A DNA stretch of 64,000 bases from contig NC_056416.1 of NCBI RefSeq assembly GCF_905147365.1, positions 4,484,001-4,548,000 on the forward strand, in the 5' to 3' direction. Below the pieces are notes generated by a model that saw only the letters and a program-made list of their open reading frames with translations, did no database searches and was not told the DNA's origin. This document shows positions 33,498 through 44,403 of the stretch, one piece after another (within the stretch, counting starts at the first letter, position 1; each line of letters starts with the position of its first letter). A program made the translations under genes and the position numbers. The stretch comes from Aricia agestis (taxonomy: Eukaryota; Arthropoda; Insecta; Lepidoptera; Lycaenidae).

Positions 33498-34204
33498 ATC
33501 ACACGAAAACTACTGATCCGATTTGAATGCGGTTTTCGCAGATATATTTGTCTTCTTTCAACTTAACATCTGGTGTACAAAAAATTTTCCCCCCACCTCT
33601 CCAAAGGGTCAAAAGAGGGGGTAAGATTTTGTACCAAACTTTTTTCTTTAACACGAAAACTACTGATCCGATTTGAATACGGTTTTCGCAAATATATTTA
33701 TCTTCTTCCAACTTAACATCTGGTGTATAAATTTTCCCCTCACCCCTCTAAGGGGACCAAAGAGGGGGTCAAATTTTGTATCAAACTTTTTTCTTCAATG
33801 GACTAACTTCATATTATTAAATGTATTTTCCAATTTAACATCTGGTGTATAAAATTTTTCCCCCACCCCTTTAAGGGGGCCGAAGAGGGGGTCAAATTTT
33901 GTATCAAACTTTTTTCTTCAATGGACTAACTTCATAATATTAAATGTATTTTCCAATTAAACATCTGGTGTATAAAATTTTCCCCCCCCCACCCCTCAAA
34001 GGGGACCAAAGAGGGGGCAGATTTTGTATTAAACTTTTTTCTTGAATAAACTTACATCATATTATAAACTGTATTTTCTAATTTAATATCTGGTGTATAA
34101 AATTTTTTCCCTCACCCCTCTAAGGGGAAAAAGTGGGGGCAAGATTTTGTATAAAACTTTTTTCTTTAACACGAAAACTACTGATCCGATTTGAATAATA
34201 TATG
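33498..34204 (+). repeat. Tandem array, five units of about 120-150 bp
   Basis: Units share TTAACATCTGGTGTATAAA, a C-run/G-run pair (CCCCACCCCTCTAAGGGG) and TCAAACTTTTTTCTT. Two units also carry AACACGAAAACTACTGATCC. It looks like an expanded 3' region of a retroelement. Confidence 0.85.
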
Positions 34205-34235
34205 CCTTATTCAAACTTAGCATCTGCGCCGCCCC

Positions 34236-34605
34236 AATCCCCCCCCCCCCCCTCCACCTGGTAATGTTGCCAAGCAAAAACGTGTTGCGTCGTTAGTGTG
34301 GAGTTTTAATTCTCCTTTAGGATCAAACAAAGTTATTTATTAAAAGTGAAATTAATCTAACCAAAACTAAACATACAAATTTTGAGTGTCGTTTGATCAA
34401 CATGTGGGAGGCTTTGCCCCCGGCCGGTACTTGGGGGGGCTGTGCCCCCCCTTCCCTCCCCCCCCCTCCTGGTAATGTTGCCAAGCAAAAACATGTTGCG
34501 TCGTTAGTGTTGAGTTTAAATTCTTATTCCTTAGGAAGAAACTAAGTTATTAATTAATAGTGAAACATACAGATTTCGAGTGTCATTTGATTAATATCTG
34601 GATTT
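34236..34605 (+). repeat. Tandem duplication with C-homopolymers
   Basis: Two units begin with C-runs, then CTGGTAATGTTGCCAAGC and GTTGCGTCGTTAGTGT, and end GAGTGTCGTTTGAT / GAGTGTCATTTGAT. Confidence 0.8.
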
Positions 34606-34757
34606 GCCTGGATATGGACAGACAGAGAGGCTGATATTATATCTTTGTAATCGGGTTCCGTTTTTTACCATTTGAGTAAGGGACCATAAAAAGGAGAGAA
34701 TTATCCATTTCCGTTATTATACTATGCTAACGCCTAGGAAGTCGCGGGAAACAGCTA

Positions 34758-35002
34758 TCCATACTAATATTATAAATGCGAAAGTGTATTTGTTTGTTTG
34801 TTTGTTTGTCCTTTCTTCGCAGCCTAACGAAGCAACCAATTGACTTGATTTTTGGCATCGACTTAGTTGAAAGGATGGAGAGTAACATAGGCTACTTTTG
34901 GTCTTGGAAAAACATTATGTTTCTAAAAGGATATTTGCAAGAATATTCGTATTGTACACGATTTTCGAATTCCACGCGAGCGAAGCCGCAGGCAAAAGCT
35001 AG
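34758..35002 (+). mobile_element. Helitron-like element H3
   Basis: TCCATACTAATATTATAAAT to GCGAGCGAAGCCGCAGGC then AAAAGCTAG, between A/T. Contains (TGTT)n. Confidence 0.65.
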
Positions 35003-35018
35003 TATTATTATATATCTA

Positions 35019-35278
35019 CACTAATATTTTGTGAATGTTTGTATATCTGTCTGGTTGTCTGTCTGTATGTTACATCTAAAGGCCCAACCTACCGAAACGA
35101 TTTCTGAAAGGTATGGAGACACAAATGGAATGGAGACCGGGATAAAAACTATCACGTATCCTTTCCCGGGACTCAAAAGTCCCGGGAAAGGATACGTGAT
35201 AGTTTTTATCCCGGAAAGATGTACGGTCTCTGCGGGATGAACGAATTTTGGCGCGACGGAGTTGCGGGCGTCATCTAT
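35019..35278 (+). mobile_element. Helitron-like repeat H1, copy 5, with a perfect hairpin
   Basis: CTACACTAATATTTTGTGAA to GTTGCGGGCGTCATCTA. At 35137-35214 it holds a perfect hairpin with 37-bp arms and a CAAA loop, formed by an inverted copy of its own ATCACGTATCCTTTCCCGGG segment. Confidence 0.7.
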
Positions 35279-35947
35279 GTAGTATAGTAGTGTAAATTTC
35301 AAAGTTTGTGTGTGTCTGTACAGGTTGTTAGGGTGAACACCGTTATCCTTATCTTCATACCCATACAAATTGCCGATCCGGGCAATTTGTATGGGTATGA
35401 AGACGGCATTATTTTTTTTGAGTTCTCAGCATTGTTCTCATAGAAAAATTTGTTCATTTTGACGGGCTCATTTGATGGTTTTAAGGATATCCCTGTATAT
35501 CTATCTCTATCATTCTGAATAGTTTCTATCCTGGAAGGTTCTGTGTTCCCTACGCTATACACAAATGAAAAAAAATTGAACTAGGAATTGACTTTACAAT
35601 TCAATTATCCTAAAATAATATTTTTTTAAATTCAACGAGGTAAATTTTTTGTGTTATTAAAAACGTAATCATAGATTAACATTAACTTTCATTAACAGCA
35701 TTAAGTCATAAAGATCAGAATTAAAAAGTACTATAGCGCCCATAAAGTAATGACGGGATAATAACGGTTGTTTGTATTAGCTTTCGTTAATATTATGGGC
35801 GAAAATGGAAAAGCACACGCAATGACTGTGTACTAGTTTATGTAGCAATACCACGCAAATTGTGTGAACTGAAGATCAAGACTTTAAAAATATACAAAAG
35901 ACGAGCTTTTGCCCGTGGCTTCGCTCGCGTTAGCAAGTATTATTATA

Positions 35948-36206
35948 CAGTGTGTAACAAAAACAAGTGATAATACTTTAGGGTGTGTACGTGTTCCTTG
36001 TAGAGAGTTAACTGTGAAAGCAGCAGCTCTGAAAGACGAAATTTTTTTTTCACTTTTGTGTGGACAAGGGCCCGAGCGTCACGAGTTTCCCCATACAAAA
36101 GTGAAAATTTTTTTTGGTCTTTCAGCGCTGCTACTTTCACAGTGAACTCTATACAAGGAACACGTACACACCCTAAAGTATTATCACTTATTTTTGTTAC
36201 ACCCTG
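35948..36206. mobile_element. Palindromic MITE family P, copy 2
   Basis: Same ends and length as 14576-14833, with TA on both sides. Open frames on both strands are a by-product of the palindrome. Confidence 0.85.
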
Positions 36207-36211
36207 TATAC

Positions 36212-36395
36212 CTACAAACTTTCATCCCATATTTTGACCCCTTGGGGGTAGAATTGATCAAAATCCTTTCTTAGCGGATGTCTACGTCATAACATCTACC
36301 TGCATGCCAAATTTGAGCCCGATCCGTCCAGTGGTTTTGGCTGTGCGTTGATAGATCACCATGTCAGTCAGTCACCTATGAGTTTTATATACGAG
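36212..36395 (-). repeat. Repeat R3, inverted copy
   Basis: CCCCTTGGGGGTAGAATTGA to CATGTCAGTCAGTCACC, the complement of 16166-16345. Confidence 0.65.
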
Positions 36396-37126
36396 TAAGT
36401 ATAATATATCTATATATTATATAGATAGTGCAGTTATTACTTTATAGTTTATTAAAAAATTTTAACAAGTCTTTTATTTCGACAACGTGTTTTTTTTGTT
36501 TCTAACTTTGTTTGGTACCTACCCCTGATTCATCCTTGTGGAGTGAACTTGAAGGAAACCCTTCTTAGATAAATAAAGTCACTGTCTTTTAGATTACTAA
36601 TTAATAATAGCTTACTCCATGATAATAGTAAAAATTGTTTATTTTCTCACTACAAAATTGCAGAAACTGATTCTGATTCTACAAAAAACACTTGTTTTGT
36701 GGGAGACTGGTGCCCAAACTAGGCGAAGCCTATATTTCAGGACACCAGAATAATTGTTTGTCTGACAGAAGTTTCAATTATTTAGTAGTATGTATATCCT
36801 AGCAATTAAGAGGAAACGCTAACACTGTTTTTCCATACAAACGTATTCCTCAATTTACTCCCTGTACAATGCGTCTAGACCAATGATTTTTTTAATAAAT
36901 TACTGGGATCTGTTAAAGCTATGCCTCTACGTTCAATTTATTCTAAATTTACTTACCTATAAATAAATAAAATAATATTATGACCCTTCAAAAATCGCAA
37001 AAAATGAATGCCCGGTACCGCGCCAATCCACCGACCATAAAACGAAAGAACTTTAAGATATAAAAATAAAAACGTAGAGGCATAGACCCACTCTTCCTGA
37101 AGATATTTATAAAAATAATAATGATT

Positions 37127-37183
37127 AGATAGGCTCTATTTTAAAGGAGGAATCAGATTCCTCCTTTAAAATAGAGCCTATCT
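37127..37183. repeat. Perfect hairpin, 28-bp arms, 1-nt loop
   Basis: AGATAGGCTCTATTTTAAAG continues to GGAGGAATC, one A, then the exact complement. Confidence 0.9.
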
Positions 37184-37754
37184 ACGTTACCTCGATTTAC
37201 TGTATCAGTCTCTATCACAATACACGTGCCGGCGCAGGGTGAAGCCGGAAGCGTGACGGCAATATACCTAATAGTTTCTTCATTACCGGCGTTCCCCGTT
37301 TTAAGACTCAATAATTACGTAAAGTTTGAATTTTTAAGGCCGTTCCAATTGTATCATTATTGTATCATAGGATTTTACGTCGCGCATATCATCATCCTAT
37401 ACACCAACACCAGCCTTTTAGGTCCAAAAACGATATTTGAAAACAATCGTGAAGCGGGATACGTGGTTATGGTGCTTAAATTCAATTGACATTTCAATAC
37501 TTAATTTTTCATATTTTCAATAGATAAATCTTACAGTTGACATCCCTACAGGAGTCGTCATTCATATTCAGATTTCAGTCGCCACTGCACTGTATCAATT
37601 TGTCGTAGACGGCCGAGCAGAACGCATGTATCAGTCAGCACTCAGCAGTTAGAGAAGATGAAATTCCGAGTTATCTTACCTGTGACAGGATCTTAATGCG
37701 AATGGAATTAGGATCAAATTATTATTATTAATAGTCTCATAATATGAGACCTCC

Positions 37755-37815
37755 TTTTCTCCTTTGGTTTGTCAGTTTTCTATATTATAGGAAACTGACA
37801 AATCAAAGGAGAAAA
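37755..37815. repeat. miRNA-sized hairpin
   Basis: TTTTCTCCTTTGGTTTGTCA pairs with TGACAAATCAAAGGAGAAAA with one mismatch and one bulge in about 25 bp, around a 10-nt AT loop. Confidence 0.8.
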
Positions 37816-38200
37816 TGGAAAGAAATAATTGAGAAGACTTTCACTTATGGGATCACACAAACGATTTCTTAATGCATTGAAATAAATAATATTAACTGTA
37901 AATAATTATTGCTAAATAAAAGTTAACCTAAAATCAATAAAAATCAATTAATAGCTTTTAGGTAAGTATCTTTAAATTGGCTAATGTTCTGGTTTGGCTT
38001 CAGTTTTAATATAAGCAGTTGATAGTGAAAATTTTAAGCTATTTTTAATTGCGTGCGTTTTTTCTTATGACGTACTTAATAATTTTAGAAATACCTAAAA
38101 GATGAATAATAAAACAAAGTCTAACTTAATGATAAGTCAAAGTCAGCGGTCAAAGAACCAAAAAATCGTACAGAGCCCGTCTGATGTAATTTATCAAATT

Positions 38201-38570
38201 CAGGGCCGGACCGTGAGCTTAGGGGTTACTGCTAGTCCCCCCGGGCTACTGCTAGTCAGGGTTGTGGTATGATAAAAGTTTATACTGTCAGTTCGAAGTA
38301 GATTCCAAGTTCTAAATGTAGACTTGAATTAAATGAATTGAATTTTGATTGATTGTAGGATTCGCAGGACTGCAAACCACACGATCTGTTTAATTTAATA
38401 AAATTATGTATTCTTTCACATTGTCGTCTATAGAAAAGATATTTACGCGGGAGAAATTCTGCGACTCACAACTCACAAAATATTACGCTCGTTTGGCTTC
38501 ACCCTTAGTTGGGGGTCCCTTCAATTCGCGGACCCCTGCTTAAGCCCAAAAAGCCGTAGATCCGGCCCTG
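38201..38570. mobile_element. hAT-like MITE, CAGGGCCGGA ends
   Basis: CAGGGCCGGA and TCCGGCCCTG are the termini. ATCAAATT (38193-38200) and ATCAAGTT (38571-38578) form an 8-bp target duplication with one mismatch. Confidence 0.8.
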
Positions 38571-39266
38571 ATCAAGTTATCAACCCTGATCTGATCTGAT
38601 CTGGCCCTGATCAACGTTATCAGTGAAATGGAAAAATTATCGGAAAATTGCCGCTGGAAAAATTAAAACCATCCAGAAATAAATAGTAATCCCCAGTAAG
38701 TTCAAATAGCTTAAGTTAAATAGACTAAAGATCGCCCAATGCTCGAAATTCGACCTTAGTTTCAACGACATTAGGACTACTACGTTTAATATTTAAAAAA
38801 ATATTGACTTTATCATATATTTTTTTCAACTCTCGTCTCTGGGATTCAGCTGATCTCAGACTGGCCGTGTAAGCATTGTCTAATAGTATCTAAGATTCAA
38901 TAAAAAAAACTATAATCCATTTTCAATTTGTCAACTTGTTGTCAACAGACTTCAACTATAGATAAAAGAGTATAATTCGTATGTATAGGCTTGTCACTCA
39001 AAAATCTGTCATTTCTCATGTGTGTGTGTGAGTTGTAGTGTGTGTAATGTTTTATTTGTTAAAAAAATGTATGATAAAAGCATAATTTCAAAATAATATT
39101 AGCTCGATGCACTCCTTCACCATATAAACTATAACTGTGCAAAATTTCATGCACCTACGTTTTCCCATTTTTCGTAAAAAGGGTTACAAAGTTTTTCGTT
39201 CGCGTATTAATATTATGATATTGCTGCGTTCGCGCGGAAATTAGCTTATCGCGCAGATATCGTAAA

Positions 39267-39642
39267 TCTATACTAATATTATAAAGCGGAAGAGTTTGTT
39301 AGTTTGTTTCTTTGTTTGTTTGAACGCGCTAAGCTCAAGAACTACTGGTCCGATTTGAAAAATTCTTTCAGTGTTGGATAGCCCATTTATCGAGGAAGGA
39401 TATAGGCTATATTTTATCATGCTAATACTAATAGGAGCGAAGAAATAGAGGAAAGTGTGGAAGAAGCGGAGGGAGATTGGAGATACTAATTTGAATCTGG
39501 GACAAGGAACGTTTTTTGTCCCGGAAAAATGTGCGGTTCCAACACAATATACTTTTCTGATTTGCGCGTAAACGACTCAATCGATGTACGGGAACAACTA
39601 TAAACTGAAGTCCACGCGGACGAAGTCGCGGGCAACGGCTAG
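39267..39642 (+). mobile_element. Helitron-like element H2, copy 3
   Basis: TCTATACTAATATTATAAAG start; GCGGACGAAGTCGCGGGC hairpin and GGCTAG end, insertion between A and T. Confidence 0.65.
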
Positions 39643-40142
39643 TTTTTCATAATTAAATTACATAAATAAATCACCTGTTCTATCACCCTTACGGAAATTA
39701 AAATCTCTATACCATATTTCATTTAATTAGTTCGGTGGTTTAGGCGTCAATAACAAGTAACAGGCGGATAATAGTTGCTATAACTTATAAGTTATAACTG
39801 ATGTCCAGTCGGCGGATAGATTATATTGATGTGTTTTAAAAAAGGCGTAACCTTGTGATATTCAAATTGTCTCTGCAACTCCTGGATAATAACATTGCTA
39901 TAGCGGTATTTTACGTGAAAATTGTGAAAACAAGTAGGTACAACTATAATTGTAAATCAAAAGCCAGGGGCAGATGGACATTTATGTATTATGGAGATAT
40001 AGGTCAGTACCCGCACCTTTTTAGTCATTTTATAAAAGCTTTATAAAATGACGAAAAGGTGTTAAAGGTGCTAAAGTGTTCGTATTTTAACGAAAGTACG
40101 AACACCTGTACGCTGTACCACTCGATACATTCTAAACTCTAA

Positions 40143-40440
40143 GGCGCTTTGCAGACAACGGGGCGGGGCGGGGCGGGCCGGTCAATTTCACCGCGTACAA
40201 CCGTCGAAGTCTGCGGCTGCCCGCGCCGCGTACACAAAGTACACGCTATCTGCGTTATTGCATGTAAACTGGTTTGTGTGATCCACGGCGGGCAGCCACG
40301 GACATGCGCTGCCAGTGCCCGCCGGGTACCTTCGGCGCGGTGTTTTCCCGGCGTGTGCGTTGGTAATATAGGATTCCCCTTGTGCTATCGCTCGCGGCGA
40401 AATTGACCGGCCCGCCCCGCCCCGTCGTCTGCAAAGCGCC
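40143..40440. mobile_element. GC-rich PIF/Harbinger-like MITE
   Basis: GGCGCTTTGCAGACAACGGG opens about 50-bp inverted ends rich in GGGGC units and closing with GGTCAATTTC. TAA is duplicated exactly at 40140-40142 and 40441-40443. The interior is far more G+C-rich than the surroundings. Confidence 0.85.
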
Positions 40441-41065
40441 TAAAGAAACAACAATCCAAATTCCATCACCTTTAACTTTACCTCTATGGGGACTTGTTCA
40501 GAAAAACTTTCGTTTTTTTATAAAATTAGATAGGTCAGCCAGCCCATGGCTCTTACTCAACATAATCTTACAGAGAATTTCCCATAAAAAGCGTACAGAA
40601 AAATACTACATGGAAATGTTCAATGTAAAGAATACCTAAGTGTTGTCATAATTAATACAACGCAAAAATATTGTAACCAGAATATCGAGTCATTTCAACT
40701 ACAATTAATTTACAGGAACGATTGTGGAAACTGCAAAGAGGTGAATGCTCGCGCTTAACTCGAATTGACCACGGAATGTTAAATCTGGACCCATATTCTA
40801 CGTTTGTAATTCTACATTGATATAAGCTGCTGTGATGCAGTTCGGATTTCATCACATTTCGGACATCACAAAGGCTTTAAAAATGGTTTAGCACTTGTCC
40901 TGCTAACTATAATTATTGTTCCGTCACGTACCCTTAAAATAAGACAGAAGTGGTGTCAAGAAAGTCAAGTAAATAATAATTAATTATCAATTTTAATTTT
41001 TGTGTTAGCGACATCAGTTAGCAGCAACTTTGTATGCGCACATATTATGTGATCGAAGGCGCACG

Positions 41066-41409
41066 TTTTTTTTTTTTTATGAAATAAGGGGGCAAACGAG
41101 CAAACGGGTCACCTGATGGAAAGCAACTTCCGTCGCCCATGGACACTCGCAGCATCAGAAGAGCTGCAAGTGCGTTGCCGGCCTTTTAAGAGGGAATAGG
41201 GTAATAGGGGAGGGTAGGGAAGGGAAGGGAAGGGAATAGTTGAGGGTAGGGAAGGGAATAGGGTAGGGGTTAGGGGATTGGGCCTCCGGTAAACTCACTC
41301 ACTCGGCGAAACACAGCGCAAGCGCTGTTTCACGCCGGTTTTCTGTGAGAACGTGGTATTTATCCGGTCGAGCCGGCCCATTCGTGCCGAAGCATGGCTC
41401 TCTCACGTA
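41066..41409 (-). mobile_element. SINE-A, full-length copy 8
   Basis: T-run at 41066-41078; terminus CTCTCACGTA. Nearly identical in its core to 1604-1940. Confidence 0.85.
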
Positions 41410-42554
41410 TGAACGTTCTTTATTCTAACGTCCGAAAAAATATAATAATATGTCTAACTAACAACAACCACTTTTACAATGCTTCAGCGTTGACATTGAC
41501 ATCTAATTAAGTTCTATAAAGCGAGACTACATCAGTAATGTTGCATTTTAAAGTAGAATCAGGGTCCTGTAACTCGAAACGTATTTCATTTATATGTCAA
41601 TTTTTACGATGTATTCACAGAGTATTATTTTTTTATATTGCAATCGAATTACAGCTGTCTGCTCTTTTTAATCTACTGCGCTGAAAGGATTATCGATTAT
41701 GTATTTCGGGTGTGGAGGGCACATCTTAAGTCCACAAAGATCATATTTTGACTTTTCAGATCACTTTGAGAAGTGCCCTAGGGATGATAAGGCTGTCTTG
41801 GGACCCGCAACAAAATTGATCTTTGGTTGGAGAGAAGAGAAACAAAAAACCTACATCTTAGTCAGATTATCTTTGTCTTACTCTAACACATTGCAAAAGT
41901 CTTAACATGGATAAAGACAACAGCCGCCGCGAATTTTGTGTTCTCACTAAACAATTCCAAATGGTTGTAATATTATTATGCCTTAAAAATGTTAAGGGCC
42001 TTGTAAAAATACAAACACGAAAATTTGTTAGTATGTAATTACAAGATTTATAAAAGGCGAAACTTATTAAGAAATTTATCCGAAATATTGCTCTTAAAAT
42101 TTCAAAGGCGTTTATTAAAAAGTTGAGGATCTACCAACGTACCAACAAAATAATTTCCGGTATATTTTGTTGTTAGTTGATCTCTGCAAATACTTTAAAC
42201 AAAGTTGGTAACAATTAATTACTACCAGAATAATATCTCGCTAAAAACGCTAGATAAGAGCGCCTGGATCGATTAGGTACGCTTAATATTTTAGTCTTTA
42301 AATAACATACTTGATACTATTGAGTGTGTTAAAGAAATGAAAAAATGCTAGCATAATAATAACACTATTACCCTAATTAATAATAATAATTATTATTGGT
42401 GCAACACAACAACAACTGCGCCAGAAGCTAGGCCTGAATCGTGTGATGAAAGTTTGTAAAAAGAGTTTCTGAAAATTGTTATTAAAACGTCTGAAATACC
42501 AGATTCCTGCTGGAAAGGTGTTAACTCCTGATGATTGTGCAAAACAACGTTTAC

Positions 42555-42800
42555 CAGCCTGCCTAGCATACGCCAACTAGATATCTCACTCTCGAGATAA
42601 TTAAAAACTAAACGTCTCATAATGTCAAAATCTAGACATTATCTTGACAAAACTTTATAAAAATGTGTTATTTCGATGATAGATCTACGCAAGAAAAAAT
42701 GTTTGTCATGCTAGGGTCAATAGAGGTGAAGATACAAACCATCAAACATCGAGAAAATATGTAGAGTGTGATATCTCGTTGGCGTATGCTAGGCAGGCTG
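42555..42800. mobile_element. MITE with CAGCCTGCCTAGCATACG ends
   Basis: Inverted ends of 23 bp extend into ATATCTCACTCT / AGAGTGTGATATCTC. I see no target duplication. Confidence 0.8.
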
Positions 42801-43392
42801 ATCTGCAACTCGTAGGATAAGATAAAAATATAATCTCATGTTATACCTAACCGACATTATTAATTTTAACTCAAATGAAAAAGCGGTACCTTATGGTGTT
42901 GACAGCTGGGTTTTGTTAAAATGAACATTCCCACAAAATAAATGTACTTATTTAACAAAAACAAAAAAAAAAATGTTATCATTTTGCCTACACTGTTTCG
43001 AAATGTGGGTCTAATTATTTCAGTAAATTACTACGTAGGTTACGGGGGCAGGACAGTTGATGTGAACGTAAATTTTATCAACTTATTTTATTACCAAAAA
43101 GTGAATGTTACTAATATGTTTTAATATAATTAATGTTTTGTGACAATCACGGTTTCCTACAAAAATTCCAGTCAATAACAAAGAATGCAGTAAAATGCCT
43201 AAATTATTTTCTAACCTACAACAAGGCTTCTTTTCAATTACCTTAGAAATTTAATCAGGTCGCTGTTAGCGAAGTTTCTCAATGAAAACTTAGAGTTTAT
43301 AACTTCACTTAAGACATTGAAAATCTTAATCTAAGCTGCATAACACCAAGTTATAATTATTTCTAGTAAAGATAACTTGCAGTGAAGGTTGA

Positions 43393-43760
43393 AACCTTTT
43401 TTTTTACATGGGGAAATGCATTACGCATCCCCGGCGGATTGGGGAATCAGATAATTGTTTCATTAGCAGAAGGAGAAGTTATAATATTATTTGGTCCTAT
43501 GACCTGCTATGTTCCCCCTTTGTCCGGACATCCATGTCATTAAAATTTGGCTGTCTCCCGCTTTGCTTGCGGAGGGAAATTGGATATCTCCTACTTCTCC
43601 TACATTTCTTCTGATTAATTTCGTTGCGGGTCCCAAGACAGATTTAGCTTGTCCCTCGGGCATCCCTGAGATCATGTCATAGGGTTTTCGTGGTTGGTTA
43701 CCACTGTTGATCCTGGCGACACAGGAGTTGCAGTGGTGGGAATATGTGGTGGGCCTCTTG
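43393..43760 (-). pseudogene. Non-LTR retroelement-like fragment
   Basis: Read on the - strand it gives GMPEGQAKSVLGPATKLIRR, sharing VLGPATKLI with the + strand at 41740-41860. It looks like the tail of a LINE family, not identified further. Confidence 0.4.
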
Positions 43761-43955
43761 CCCGTTAAAAAAAACTGCTATGTTTGACATAATTCTCCCG
43801 AATGGGGTATACTGCAATGCTTTCACACTTGAGGCAGCACCAGTACAGACAGTAAACAAAAAGTTTTGTTCAACGTTTGACAGCGTTTCTGAAAAATATA
43901 TCTATTATGATTTCAGTCGAATTATTTACTGTACTTATATTATGCTAGTAGCGCC

Positions 43956-44155
43956 CTCTGCGGGGATAAAATGCTCGCTTTGGAGAATCGTATAATGAAT
44001 CATAATATGATTCACTTTTTTAAAATCCCAAAATGCAAGTCTGCTCGCAAGTTGCAATTCATTAATTCATACTAATTTGACATTTGTCAGTTTGACAGTT
44101 TTGACAATTCATTTGCTGAATTGATTGAGAGGAATTGCATGTGACCATTTTTGCT
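43956..44155. mobile_element. MITE family M1, copy b
   Basis: CTGCGGGGATAAAATG start and the common interior (TGACATTTGTCAGTTTGACA); the right TIR is eroded. It ends about 170 bp before the TATA box of gene C. Confidence 0.75.
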
Positions 44156-44323
44156 TAATATTCCCTATATAATAGTAGTAAAATCTGCCACCTATACTTA
44201 CAATATTTTTTTCTGACTTTCATAAATTCTTTTTTAATAAAATCTGAGAATGATACTAAAAATCCTGGAGCAAAAAAGATTGAATACACCTGAGAAATTT
44301 CATCCATCCGGAACACGTCACTC

Positions 44324-44360
44324 TATAAATATGCTAGCCTGGTTTAGGAAACCTGGACTG
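44324..44360 (+). promoter_or_regulatory. Core promoter of gene C
   Basis: TATAAAT at 44324-44330 is followed about 30 bp on by GGACTGACTG, a plausible start. The leader of about 45 nt ends AACAAAATGG, a good start context, with no earlier ATG. Confidence 0.65.
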
Positions 44361-44400
44361 ACTGACCGCCTGCAAGTAACCGCATAACGTAAAAAACAAA

Positions 44401-44403
44401 ATG
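44401..44403 (+). CDS. TpnC: Gene C exon 1 (initiator Met only)
   Basis: AACAAAATG then a non-consensus donor GTGCGT. A direct repeat of GCGTGTCGTGTGGAT immediately follows. Reading on without splicing meets a stop after 17 further codons. Confidence 0.78.

Larger units (their letters stand above)
27050..44323. other. Intergenic region between genes B and C
   Basis: No host gene is supportable in 17 kb. It holds the elements listed individually. About 32041-33490, 38571-39260 and 41410-42550 are AT-rich with little recognisable structure beyond a short LINE-like relic near 41740-41860 (reads CPRDDKAVLGPATKLI). Confidence 0.65.

Noticed and set aside
33498..34204. Direct repeats resembling a CRISPR array
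   Set aside because: Units are 120-150 bp, adjoin without unique spacers, and the genome is animal.
35021..35368. 115-codon frame on the - strand
   Set aside because: It lies in a Helitron-like repeat and passes through the perfect hairpin; the same hairpin gives a frame on the + strand.
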